Positions 43,955 through 52,131 of a stretch of 64,000 nucleotides of DNA are shown piece by piece; the stretch's first letter is position 1; every line of letters starts with the position of its first letter. The translations under genes and the position numbers were made by a program. This DNA is from Micavibrio_C sp965231165 (GTDB lineage Bacteria; Pseudomonadota; Alphaproteobacteria; Micavibrionales; Micavibrionaceae). The notes under the pieces were generated by a model. The model saw nothing but the letters and a program-made list of their open reading frames with translations, was not told the origin of the DNA and searched no databases. The stretch spans positions 682,001 to 746,000 of the forward strand of contig OZ246421.1 of the NCBI GenBank assembly GCA_965231165.1, read 5' to 3'.

Positions 43955-45232
43955 ATGCCCGTTAATGTACTGATGCCCGCGCTTTCTCCGACGATGACAG
44001 AGGGTACGCTTGCCCGCTGGACGAAGAAGGAAGGCGACATGGTGAAGGCTGGTGATGTGATTGCCGAGATCGAGACCGACAAGGCAACGATGGAAGTCGA
44101 GGCTGTTGATGAAGGCAAGCTGGGTAAGATATTGATTGCCGAGGGAACGGCGGGTGTGGCGGTGAATACGCCGATTGCGGTTATATTGGAAGAGGGTGAA
44201 GATTCCTCCACTGTCATCCTGAGCGCAGCGAAGGACCTCAAGCCATCTGCGCCTGTAAAAGGGGATACTTCGGTTGCTATGCTCCCTCAGAATGACAAAG
44301 TTGTTAGTGTGGCTCCGGCGGCGAAATCTGGTGCTCGTGTATTTGCAACACCGCTGGCGCGCCGTATGGCGGCGCAGATGGGTGTTGACCTGTCTAAGCT
44401 GCAGGGGACGGGACCGCATGGCCGTATTGTAAAGGCTGATCTGGCTAAAGGTGGTGCTCCGAAGGTTGCTGCTGCTCCGCAATCATCCGCGCCGCGTACG
44501 CCGTCTGCGGGGATTGATGCCAAGCGCCAGGCTGACCTGCTGGGCATGACTTATAAGGAACTGCCAAACAACAATATCCGCAAAGTGGTGGCCTCTCGTC
44601 TGCTGGAATCGAAGCAGACGATCCCGCATTTCTATCTGACGGTGGAATGCCGTCTGGATGATCTGATGGCAGCGCGTGAGCGTATCAATACGGAGGCCAA
44701 AGGCGCATTCAAGTTGTCGGTGAATGATTTTGTCATCAAGGCGGTGGCGATGGCGCTGAAAGCCTATCCGGCGGCAAATGTTTCGTGGACGGATGAAGCT
44801 ATCCTGCAATTCGATCATGCGGATATTTCGGTGGCGGTATCGACGCCGAACGGTTTGATTACGCCGATTGTGAAGGCGGCGGAAACCAAAGGCCTGCGTG
44901 AAATTTCGAACGAGGTGAAAGACCTTGCGGGTCGCGCACGTGAAGGCAAGCTGAAGCCCGTTGAGTTTCAAGGTGGGACATTTTCGGTTTCCAACCTTGG
45001 TATGTTCGGCGTCAGCGAGTTTTCTGCCATTATCAATCCGCCGCAGGCTTGTATTCTTGCAGTGGGTGCTGGTGAGGATAAACCTTATGCGGAAGACGGC
45101 GTCATCAAGATCGGCACGTTTATGAAATGTACGCTGTCGGTCGATCACCGTGCGGTGGATGGCTCTGTCGGGGCTGAATTCCTGCAGTTTTTCAAGCGCT
45201 ATATCGAAAACCCCGTCAATATGCTGGTGTAA
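43955..45232 (+). CDS. pdhC: dihydrolipoamide acetyltransferase (E2) of pyruvate dehydrogenase
   Basis: 425 residues. Lipoyl domain at residues 1-80 (Lys in ETDKATMEV), a linker, the E3/E1-binding domain at about residues 130-165 (ATPLARRMAAQMGVDLSKL, GTGPHGRIVKADL), and the catalytic core with the active-site DHRAVDGSVGAEF near the C-terminus. The first linker (about residues 86-115) is encoded by the third copy of the palindromic repeat (44212-44297), which is read in frame without disturbing either domain. Confidence 0.97.
   Translation: MPVNVLMPALSPTMTEGTLARWTKKEGDMVKAGDVIAEIETDKATMEVEAVDEGKLGKILIAEGTAGVAVNTPIAVILEEGEDSSTVILSAAKDLKPSAPVKGDTSVAMLPQNDKVVSVAPAAKSGARVFATPLARRMAAQMGVDLSKLQGTGPHGRIVKADLAKGGAPKVAAAPQSSAPRTPSAGIDAKRQADLLGMTYKELPNNNIRKVVASRLLESKQTIPHFYLTVECRLDDLMAARERINTEAKGAFKLSVNDFVIKAVAMALKAYPAANVSWTDEAILQFDHADISVAVSTPNGLITPIVKAAETKGLREISNEVKDLAGRAREGKLKPVEFQGGTFSVSNLGMFGVSEFSAIINPPQACILAVGAGEDKPYAEDGVIKIGTFMKCTLSVDHRAVDGSVGAEFLQFFKRYIENPVNMLV
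44212..44297. repeat. TGTCA-flanked palindromic repeat, copy 3 (86 bp), in frame inside pdhC
   Basis: Begins TGTCATCCTGAGCGCAGCGA and ends CCCTCAGAATGACA, with imperfect inverted arms. It has the same length and TGTCA/TGACA ends as copies 1 and 2, although the core differs. The frame reads VILSAAKDLK, a translation widely seen where such repeats enter genes. It sits exactly in the flexible linker after the lipoyl domain. Confidence 0.75.
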
Positions 45233-45236
45233 ACTA

Positions 45237-46085
45237 ATGCGTGTTCACTGGACGGTTTTTCAGCATGGCGACAATCATGTCGAGGCTCAGATATTCGAGC
45301 CTGAGCAGCCAACGGATAAGGTAATCCTGTTTTGTCCCGGGTTTCCGGGTATGGGTGCGCCGCATTTCGAGCAGCGACATGCAGCGACTTTTGTGCAGGC
45401 GGGATTTGCCGTTGTGACATTGCGCCATTGTGGGACTAGGCTGAATAGCCCGACGGCGCCGTCGATGGTGAATAACGCCGGTCGTCTGCATCACGGGCGG
45501 CAGAATAATCAGACGCATCTGGGCGGTGGGCCTTCGACAGTGAAATACTGGCTGAGCGAGCCGTGGATTGCGCTGCAAACGCTGACGAATGTCTACAAAC
45601 ATATATATGTGTGGGGCAGCAGCTTTGGCGCGGTGGCGGCGTTGTGGTCGTTGACGACACCGGGTGCGCCGCTTAACCATGTGCGTCAGGTTTTGCTGGT
45701 GGCAGGGGCGCAGGGTATGGTGGATGCCGATGAATCCCGCGATGTCATGCGCATCTGGAAACCTGAATATATGAAATTCGCCCGTGTCACGGACAAGGTT
45801 TCGCTGATTTCGGCGGAGGATGATTCCTCTACCTTGAAACATGCCTATGAAAACCTAGCTGAACGGGTCAGGGCGCTACCGCCTGAGATTGAACTGACCT
45901 ATGTGGTGGTGGCAAAAGATGAATTGCTGTCTCTGGGCGATACCGAACGGTTTAAGGCGGCTATCGGCGGGCGTGGCAATGTGGTGATTGATGATATCGA
46001 CAAGGCTTATGTCGAGCATGGTTTGATGGCGCATGATATGCCCGATTACCCGACTGAAAAATTTTTGGCGTTGATAAAGGAATAA
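45237..46085 (+). CDS. alpha/beta hydrolase
   Basis: 282 residues from ATG 45237, 4 bases after the pdhC stop. Fold features are VILFCPGFPGMG (oxyanion loop), the nucleophile elbow YVWGSSFGAVAAL, and a C-terminal VEHGLMAHD segment that could supply the catalytic His. Substrate unknown. It lies between pdhC and lpdA, and could hydrolyse an acyl or thioester product, but nothing in the sequence shows this. An upstream in-frame start within pdhC (45150) is not convincing. Confidence 0.85.
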   Translation: MRVHWTVFQHGDNHVEAQIFEPEQPTDKVILFCPGFPGMGAPHFEQRHAATFVQAGFAVVTLRHCGTRLNSPTAPSMVNNAGRLHHGRQNNQTHLGGGPSTVKYWLSEPWIALQTLTNVYKHIYVWGSSFGAVAALWSLTTPGAPLNHVRQVLLVAGAQGMVDADESRDVMRIWKPEYMKFARVTDKVSLISAEDDSSTLKHAYENLAERVRALPPEIELTYVVVAKDELLSLGDTERFKAAIGGRGNVVIDDIDKAYVEHGLMAHDMPDYPTEKFLALIKE

Positions 46086-46089
46086 AAGA

Positions 46090-47490
46090 ATGGCTGAACA
46101 GAATTTTGATCTGGTGGTGATTGGCGGCGGACCGGGTGGATATGTCGCAGCCATTCGTGGGGCGCAGCTGGGGATGAAGGTCGCCGTGGTGGAGGCCAAT
46201 CATCTGGGTGGTATCTGCCTGAACTGGGGCTGTATTCCGACCAAGGCGTTGCTGCGTTCCAGCGAGATCAATCATTTGCTCAATCATGCCGATCAATTTG
46301 GTTTCAAGATTGATGGCTTTAGTTTTGACCTGAAAAAGATCGTCGAGCGTTCGCGCGGTGTGGCGAAGCAGCTTTCAGGTGGCATTGGCCACCTGATGAA
46401 GAAGAATAAAGTCACCGTGTTTGACGGCTGGGGCAAGCTGGCAGGCAAGGGTAAGGTGACCGTCGAGAAAGACGGCAAGGTTTTTGAAAATCTTTCGGCC
46501 AAGCATATCATTATAGCGACGGGTGCACGGGCGCGGGTTATTCCGGGGATGGAACCGGATGGCAAGTTGATCTGGACGTACCGCGAAGCAATGGTGCCGA
46601 CGGAAATGCCGAAATCCATTGTTGTGGTCGGATCGGGAGCGATTGGTATTGAATTTGCCAGCTTCTACCGCAATCTGGGTGCCGAAGTGACCGTGGTTGA
46701 GATGATGGACCGTGTGATGCCGGTGGAAGACGAGGAAATTTCAATTTTTGCCCGCAAGCAATTTGAAAAGCAGGGCATGAAGATCATTACCGGGGCCAAG
46801 CTTTCCAAGCTGGAGAAGGTCGCGAATAACGTTACGGCGCATGTCGAGGTTGGCGGCAAGGTTGAGAAGATTACCGTTGATCGCGTTATCATGGCGGTCG
46901 GTATCGTGGCCAACACCGAGAATATTGGCCTTGAGAACACCAAGGTCAAAACCGATCGCGGGAATATTGTCACGGATGAATATCTGCAGACAGCCGAACC
47001 GGGCGTTTATGCGATTGGCGATGTGGCGGGGGCACCGTGGCTGGCGCATAAGGCGTCACACGAAGGGGTGATCTGCGTCGAGAAGATTAAAGGCCTGAAC
47101 GATGTCCACCCGATGATTAAAACCAATATTCCGGGCTGCACCTATTGCATGCCGCAGGTGGCGTCCGTCGGGCTGACCGAGAAGGCCGCCAAGGAAAAAG
47201 GCTATGAGTTGAAAGTGGGGCGTTTCCCGTTTATCGGCAACGGCAAGGCGATTGCTCTGGGCGAAACCGAAGGGCTGGTCAAAACCATATTTGATGCCAA
47301 AACCGGCGAATTGCTGGGGGCGCATATGGTCGGGGCCGAGGTGACCGAGATGATTCAGGGCTATGTCCTTGGAAAGACTATGGAAGCCACCGAGGCCGAG
47401 TTCATGCACACCATCTTCGCGCACCCGACTTTGTCGGAAATGATGCATGAAAGTGTGTTGGCGGCGTATGGTAAGGCGCTGCATATATAA
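46090..47490 (+). CDS. lpdA: dihydrolipoamide dehydrogenase (E3)
   Basis: Re-oxidises the lipoyl groups of E2 with FAD and NAD. FAD motif VIGGGPGGYVAAIRGAQLG, redox pair in GGICLNWGCIPTKALLR, NAD motif VVVGSGAIGIEFASFY, YAIGDVAGAPWLAHKASHEG, and the C-terminal interface HAHPTLSE-like FAHPTLSEMMHE. Length is 466 residues. It completes the pdh set; the final enzyme shares E3 with other 2-oxoacid complexes. Confidence 0.97.
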   Translation: MAEQNFDLVVIGGGPGGYVAAIRGAQLGMKVAVVEANHLGGICLNWGCIPTKALLRSSEINHLLNHADQFGFKIDGFSFDLKKIVERSRGVAKQLSGGIGHLMKKNKVTVFDGWGKLAGKGKVTVEKDGKVFENLSAKHIIIATGARARVIPGMEPDGKLIWTYREAMVPTEMPKSIVVVGSGAIGIEFASFYRNLGAEVTVVEMMDRVMPVEDEEISIFARKQFEKQGMKIITGAKLSKLEKVANNVTAHVEVGGKVEKITVDRVIMAVGIVANTENIGLENTKVKTDRGNIVTDEYLQTAEPGVYAIGDVAGAPWLAHKASHEGVICVEKIKGLNDVHPMIKTNIPGCTYCMPQVASVGLTEKAAKEKGYELKVGRFPFIGNGKAIALGETEGLVKTIFDAKTGELLGAHMVGAEVTEMIQGYVLGKTMEATEAEFMHTIFAHPTLSEMMHESVLAAYGKALHI

Positions 47491-47528
47491 GAATTCTTTG
47501 CATTTCTGGCCAAAACAAGGGTATAAGC

Positions 47529-47549
47529 TACTGTTATTAAGTAACAGTA
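47529..47549. promoter_or_regulatory. 21-bp operator-like palindrome upstream of the MerC-like gene
   Basis: TACTGTTA (47529-47536) and TAACAGTA (47542-47549) are perfect inverted 8-bp arms around TTAAG. The site ends 21 bases before the ATG at 47571, where a repressor would block transcription. The arms are similar in style to metal-responsive (Zur/Fur type) operators, but the regulator is not identified. Confidence 0.6.
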
Positions 47550-47570
47550 TGGTATGCTGGTATTAGAACC

Positions 47571-47960
47571 ATGGAAAAACTGCGTCGCAATATCGTAATG
47601 CTGGTGATCGCATCAGAGGTTTCACACCTCTTTTGCTGCGTTCTGCCGACTCTGGCGGCGGTTTTAAGTCTGGCCGTCGGTGTGGGGCTGCTGCCTGTGG
47701 GCTTCACGCTTCTGCACGATGTTATTCATGGTTACGAAATGCCGATTATTATTTTCTCGGCAGTGATGCTGGGACTGGGCTGGTGGGTGTATTGGCTGGC
47801 GAAGCGCACGGATTGTCATGCGCTGGGTCATGATGAACATGCATGCCACAGAACGACGGATCGTTCGAAAACCTATCTGCTGATTGGCAGTGCTCTTTTT
47901 GTGATGAACCTCACAATCTATTTTGCGCTTCACTTCTCACTTGATCAACTGACGCGCTAA
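47571..47960 (+). CDS. small membrane protein, MerC-like, with His/Cys-rich loop
   Basis: 129 residues with about four hydrophobic helices. HLFCCVLPTLAAVLSL in the first helix has paired Cys as in MerC-type transport proteins. A cytoplasmic or periplasmic loop near residues 83-94 (CHALGHDEHACH) is rich in potential metal ligands. With the palindrome just upstream, a role in metal import or handling is plausible but unproven. No neighbouring metal genes are present. Confidence 0.75.
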   Translation: MEKLRRNIVMLVIASEVSHLFCCVLPTLAAVLSLAVGVGLLPVGFTLLHDVIHGYEMPIIIFSAVMLGLGWWVYWLAKRTDCHALGHDEHACHRTTDRSKTYLLIGSALFVMNLTIYFALHFSLDQLTR

Positions 47961-48004
47961 ATCTCCCCATACGTTGGTATATAGATACAATTTGAGGCTT
48001 CGCA

Positions 48005-48030
48005 TTTAATTGCTATTTTTTGCAATTAAA
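48005..48030. promoter_or_regulatory. palindrome in the 250-bp gap upstream of the secretion locus
   Basis: TTTAATTGC (48005-48013) and GCAATTAAA (48022-48030) are perfect 9-bp arms around an 8-base spacer. The surrounding gap (47961-48210) is AT-rich and shows no other gene; it must hold the promoter of the secretion cluster. The palindrome could be a regulator site or a terminator for the preceding gene (loop is T-rich, but no T-tail). Confidence 0.45.
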
Positions 48031-48210
48031 GGTGGTAGTGCATCACAGTTGCATATATCAGTTCGCTAATATGCTATTGAACGGAATGACTTCACAAAAT
48101 TGATACAATTGGCACGGGGGTTGCAAACCTTTTTCCAGAGTCACAGCCATGCAACCCGAAATAAAACAACAACGGGAAATCATGGCACCAGTAGGGAAGG
48201 GGTGTTCACT

Positions 48211-50379
48211 ATGGCTATTCCGTCAGTGCCAAAATCGTCTGATGCCGTTGATCAAAGCGTGGTCAAAGATCAAATGAACTATCTCAACTCCATGCATGAC
48301 GCACCTGCGATCAGGCTGGATGCTGAATTTTATTCGGCCGATGATATTGATGGTGCCACGGAAGGCCTCATAGGTTCCGGGAATTTGAATTATCTGGTTT
48401 TACAGTCGCAGCAGACCAATGACGCCGGTACATTAAATAACCCATTTAACATTATGGACGGCGATAATATCTTCGGTGCGGATGCCTTGGGTGGTGGGGC
48501 ATCTGCCGGAGATGCCAGTGGCCGTGATTTTGGTGGGCTATCGGATGATGCCTCGGGAATGGCGCTGCTGGGGAATGCGGACAACCTGAATATTGGCGGT
48601 GCTGGCGGTTCCTCCGATATGCCGGGTCTGGGTGGTGGTATGGGCATTACGGGGGCTTCGGCCCTCAAGGCAAGAGGCTTCAATAATGGGGATTCCTTTA
48701 ACGACTCCAACATTGAAATTACAAATATTGAGAACCCGGATAACCCTGACGATCCGGAGGATCCAGATGATCCTGAAGACCCCGATGATCCGGTTGATCC
48801 TCCGGGTGGAGATGACGTCGATCTGACGGTTGACCTTGATACACCTGTTCTGGATGTCGATCTGGATACAATCCTCGATCCGCTTGAGGATATTGTAGGG
48901 GACATTGATATTGATGTTGATGGTTTTGTCGAAAATCTTTTGCCGGGTGAGCACGGATTTTTGCCTGATTTTGATGCTTCCGTTGACGCTCTTGTTGGCG
49001 GCCTTATTGTTCCTGAATCCAGTTTGGGTGCCATTTTAGCGCCTCTGGATCCGGTAATTTCAACGGCTACAGGTATTCTGGATGGTGTCATTGATAGTGT
49101 CGAAGGTGTGTTGCCGGCAGCTTTGCTGCAGCCTATTAATGACGTCATTAATACCGTCCTCGACCTTACAGGCCTGATGGGCGGCAGCAATGATACCGAT
49201 CTTCTGGTTAATCTTGGTGCCATTATTCCCGGATTCACAACGCTGGATACGGGGCTGAATATTCCTCTGGACCCGCTAGAGTTGCTACTGGGTGATATTG
49301 ACATCACGACGGATGTGACGGCGATCTCTGAAAATCTGGGAGAGCAATTATTCTCTATTATCGGCGATGTGCAGGATGCGGACGTTGCCGGCATTCTGAA
49401 TACAGTGGCTGGTGAAGACGGGATTTTACAAGGGCTGGCCAGTGATATTCCCGAACTTGTTCTTGGTCTGGATGTCGCCACCGATCTACTCCCTCATTTT
49501 GGGGAAACGTTTTCTACGGATGACCTCCTTGGTGATAATCTGGGGGGCGTGGGCGATATACTGCCGGTAGGTGATTTGCTTGATGGCGACATATTAGGTG
49601 GAGATCTACTAGGCGGCGATTTGCTGGGTGATGACCTTCTGGGCGGTGCTCTTGATGGTTTTCTCGGCGGCGGAGATAATCCTGCGCCGGGTGGCGATAC
49701 CGATTTAACTCTGGATACAGGCCTTGAAATTCTGGGTACGGAGATTCCCGATATTAATCTGGATGTTCCCCTTGATCCGGTTGAGCAATTGCTGGGTGAT
49801 ATCGATATAGACGTTGATGCTACCTCGCTGAACGATGGTACGGCTGTGCAGGATGCCTTGGGCGCTCTTGCTGAGGGTGATGTCAGTGGTGCTCTTGATG
49901 ATGTATCTGCAACATTGGGGCTGGATACGCATCTCGATCTGCTGAGCGATAATGATATTGCCCTTGATGCCGGAACGGAGACGGTTTCTGATCTGCTTAA
50001 CGATCTTGATGTAGATTCGATATCAGATATTGAAAGTGTTTCCGATATTCTGAATGATGCCCTGGCTGGTGATATTGATGGCATTATTGATGATATTGGC
50101 TTGCCGCTGAGTGATGATATGAATCCTGATCTTCTGGGTGGCGTCGATGTTCTGGGCGATCTGGGCGATGATGCTCTCGGTGGGGGCATGGATGGCCTTA
50201 CTGAAGGCCTGGGCGATGCGGTGGATAGTCTGATGGGTGGCTCGACTATTCCTGATGTCTTGCCGGATCCTGTGGGGACTATCACTGAGGGGCTAGGCGG
50301 TGTTGTGGATACGACACCTGTTCTCGGCGGCCTTGGAGGTTTGCTGGGTGGCGGTGGTGGCGGCGGCCTGTTCGGTTAA
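48211..50379 (+). CDS. large acidic repeat protein, putative type I secretion substrate
   Basis: 722 residues from ATG 48211 (AAGGGG 9-14 bases upstream; a TTG at 48100 is less likely). It is very rich in Asp, Gly and Leu. The N-terminal 155 residues hold all Lys and Arg; residues 156-722 have no Lys, Arg, Cys, Tyr or Trp. A DPDDPEDP run lies at about 178-197. Three related units contain LDPLEDIVGDIDIDV (222-236), LDPLELLLGDIDITT (353-367) and LDPVEQLLGDIDIDV (521-535). A short-period LLGGD-type stretch spans about 457-479, and the C-terminus is glycine-rich. No RTX nonapeptide repeats or Sec signal are seen. The adjacent exporter genes suggest secretion; the role (adhesin, surface layer, matrix) is inference. 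Confidence 0.8.
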   Translation: MAIPSVPKSSDAVDQSVVKDQMNYLNSMHDAPAIRLDAEFYSADDIDGATEGLIGSGNLNYLVLQSQQTNDAGTLNNPFNIMDGDNIFGADALGGGASAGDASGRDFGGLSDDASGMALLGNADNLNIGGAGGSSDMPGLGGGMGITGASALKARGFNNGDSFNDSNIEITNIENPDNPDDPEDPDDPEDPDDPVDPPGGDDVDLTVDLDTPVLDVDLDTILDPLEDIVGDIDIDVDGFVENLLPGEHGFLPDFDASVDALVGGLIVPESSLGAILAPLDPVISTATGILDGVIDSVEGVLPAALLQPINDVINTVLDLTGLMGGSNDTDLLVNLGAIIPGFTTLDTGLNIPLDPLELLLGDIDITTDVTAISENLGEQLFSIIGDVQDADVAGILNTVAGEDGILQGLASDIPELVLGLDVATDLLPHFGETFSTDDLLGDNLGGVGDILPVGDLLDGDILGGDLLGGDLLGDDLLGGALDGFLGGGDNPAPGGDTDLTLDTGLEILGTEIPDINLDVPLDPVEQLLGDIDIDVDATSLNDGTAVQDALGALAEGDVSGALDDVSATLGLDTHLDLLSDNDIALDAGTETVSDLLNDLDVDSISDIESVSDILNDALAGDIDGIIDDIGLPLSDDMNPDLLGGVDVLGDLGDDALGGGMDGLTEGLGDAVDSLMGGSTIPDVLPDPVGTITEGLGGVVDTTPVLGGLGGLLGGGGGGGLFG

Positions 50380-50418
50380 TCCCGGCTAAAATTTCCCATT
50401 CTCAACAAGGATATTTCC

Positions 50419-52131
50419 ATGGCTGTGCAAGAAACTCAGGCTATCCGGGATGTGCAAAATCTTCCTGCGGTAAAAAGGAATACTATTGTTCTTCTTATAT
50501 CATCCATCACTATCAATATTCTTTCTCTGGGCCTGCCGCTGCTAACCTTGCAGGTTTATGACCGTATTCTGCCTAATCAGGGGTCGGGCACACTGCCTAT
50601 ATTGATTTCTGCCTTGTGTGTGGTTGTTATTCTGGAAGTTGTGATGCGTCTATCCAGAACTTATCTGGTCAACTGGACGGGTGCCGCGTTTGAATATGAA
50701 GCAATGAATAAGGCTTCTCAGGCCATTCTGAATGCCGATCTTTCAATCATTAATTCTACAGGGGTAGGGGAGAATCTTAACCGCCTGTCTGCCATTTCAC
50801 GATTAAAAGATTTTTATAACGGCTGCACGTTTATCACCATGATCGACATGGCGTTTGCAGGCCTGTTTTTAGGATTGATATTCTATATTGGCGGCCCTTT
50901 GGGTTTTGTGCCATTGGCGTTAATGTGCGGTTTTATGGCGATATCATATTATTATGGTCTTCGTCTTAAACAGGCTCTGCTGGCGCGTGATTGCGCCGAT
51001 GATAAACGTTATAATTTTATGATCGGGGCATTGGAAGGGGTGCATACACTCAAGGCGATGGCGCTGGAAAATCATTTCCTGCGCCGTTATGAGCGTTACG
51101 AGCGTGGTACAACACATTCCAATTACGATGTCACGATGGCGGCCGCTTCGTCTTTCAATGCGGCCAGCACATTCTCGCATCTGATTATCGCGGCGACGAT
51201 TACGATAGGGGCGCTGCTGGTGCTGCAGGGGAATTTGACGGCAGGCACCCTGATTGCCTGTATCTTGCTTTCGGGACGCCTTATGCAGCCTGTACAGCGG
51301 GGGCTGGGATTATGGGCGCGTTATCAAGACTTTCAGATTGCGCAGGAGAAGGCCAATCAAATCCTGAATATCCCGCAGGTGCGCTGGAAAAACACGCATT
51401 CAGTGGAGCAGGTAGCGGGAAGCTCTGCGGCAACTTTGAGCCTGAGGGACGTCGGTTTTTATATCCATTCACAAAATCGCTGGCTGTTTAATAAGGTCAA
51501 TTTACACATGAAGCCTGGAATTACCATTCATATTACAGGTGGTCATGGCGTGGGGCGTACAGTTTTACTGAATATCATTGCCGGAGTTTACAGAGCGGCG
51601 GATGGCCAGGTGTTGCTTGAAGGCAAGCCTATTCAGGATTTTAACAAAGACGAACTCTCGGAAAAAATAGGCATGATCAATGCCGAAAGCGAAATTTTCC
51701 GGGGTACGATCATGGATAATCTGACCCGTTTCGGGCTGACCAGTTTTGACAGCATGAAGGATATTCTCGCCTCACTGGGAATTGATCGTGACGTCAGCAA
51801 GCTTGCTATGGGATACGATACATTCTTGCACGGCGTTGAGCCCGACACGGTTACGCCGGGTCTGAAACAGCGTATTGCGATCGCACGGGTTCTGGCATTG
51901 CATCCGAAAGTTATCCTGTTTGACGACGCAGACCGCAATCTGGACCGTAACGGTTATAAGAGCATTATTTCTACGCTAGGGGCGATGCGTCGTGACGTCT
52001 GCATGATTTTGGTGACGGATGACAAGTATATTTCACGTCTTGCACAGTTTCATTTTGAATTGACGCCAGGAGGTTTAATACCTCTTGAGGCTCCCGTTCA
52101 TGCACCTCAGGAGGTTGATCATGCAGCCTGA
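50419..52131 (+). CDS. type I secretion ABC transporter subunit with degenerate ATPase
   Basis: 570 residues: a six-helix exporter domain (about residues 20-310; LTLQVYDRILPNQGSGTL is typical of type I secretion ABC proteins) and a nucleotide-binding domain. Every catalytic motif is altered: Walker A GGHGVGRT (374-381, Arg380 for Lys), Q-loop Gln replaced by Ala422, signature VTPGL (about 478-482), Walker B FDD (Asp503 for Glu), and Asp534 at the H-loop. It probably cannot hydrolyse ATP normally alone and would pair with the next gene product. AAGGATATTTCC precedes the ATG. It ends 11 bases inside the next gene. Confidence 0.9.
   Translation: MAVQETQAIRDVQNLPAVKRNTIVLLISSITINILSLGLPLLTLQVYDRILPNQGSGTLPILISALCVVVILEVVMRLSRTYLVNWTGAAFEYEAMNKASQAILNADLSIINSTGVGENLNRLSAISRLKDFYNGCTFITMIDMAFAGLFLGLIFYIGGPLGFVPLALMCGFMAISYYYGLRLKQALLARDCADDKRYNFMIGALEGVHTLKAMALENHFLRRYERYERGTTHSNYDVTMAAASSFNAASTFSHLIIAATITIGALLVLQGNLTAGTLIACILLSGRLMQPVQRGLGLWARYQDFQIAQEKANQILNIPQVRWKNTHSVEQVAGSSAATLSLRDVGFYIHSQNRWLFNKVNLHMKPGITIHITGGHGVGRTVLLNIIAGVYRAADGQVLLEGKPIQDFNKDELSEKIGMINAESEIFRGTIMDNLTRFGLTSFDSMKDILASLGIDRDVSKLAMGYDTFLHGVEPDTVTPGLKQRIAIARVLALHPKVILFDDADRNLDRNGYKSIISTLGAMRRDVCMILVTDDKYISRLAQFHFELTPGGLIPLEAPVHAPQEVDHAA

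Noticed and set aside
48721..48810. RTX calcium-binding nonapeptide repeats in the acidic protein
   Set aside because: The Asp/Pro run (DPDDPEDP) and LLGGD stretch do not fit GGxGxDxUx; no genuine RTX repeat is present.
49494..50285. Ser/Arg/Pro-rich antisense frame opposite the acidic protein
   Set aside because: It is the mechanical reverse of Asp/Leu/Gly codons; the composition mirrors the sense strand bias.
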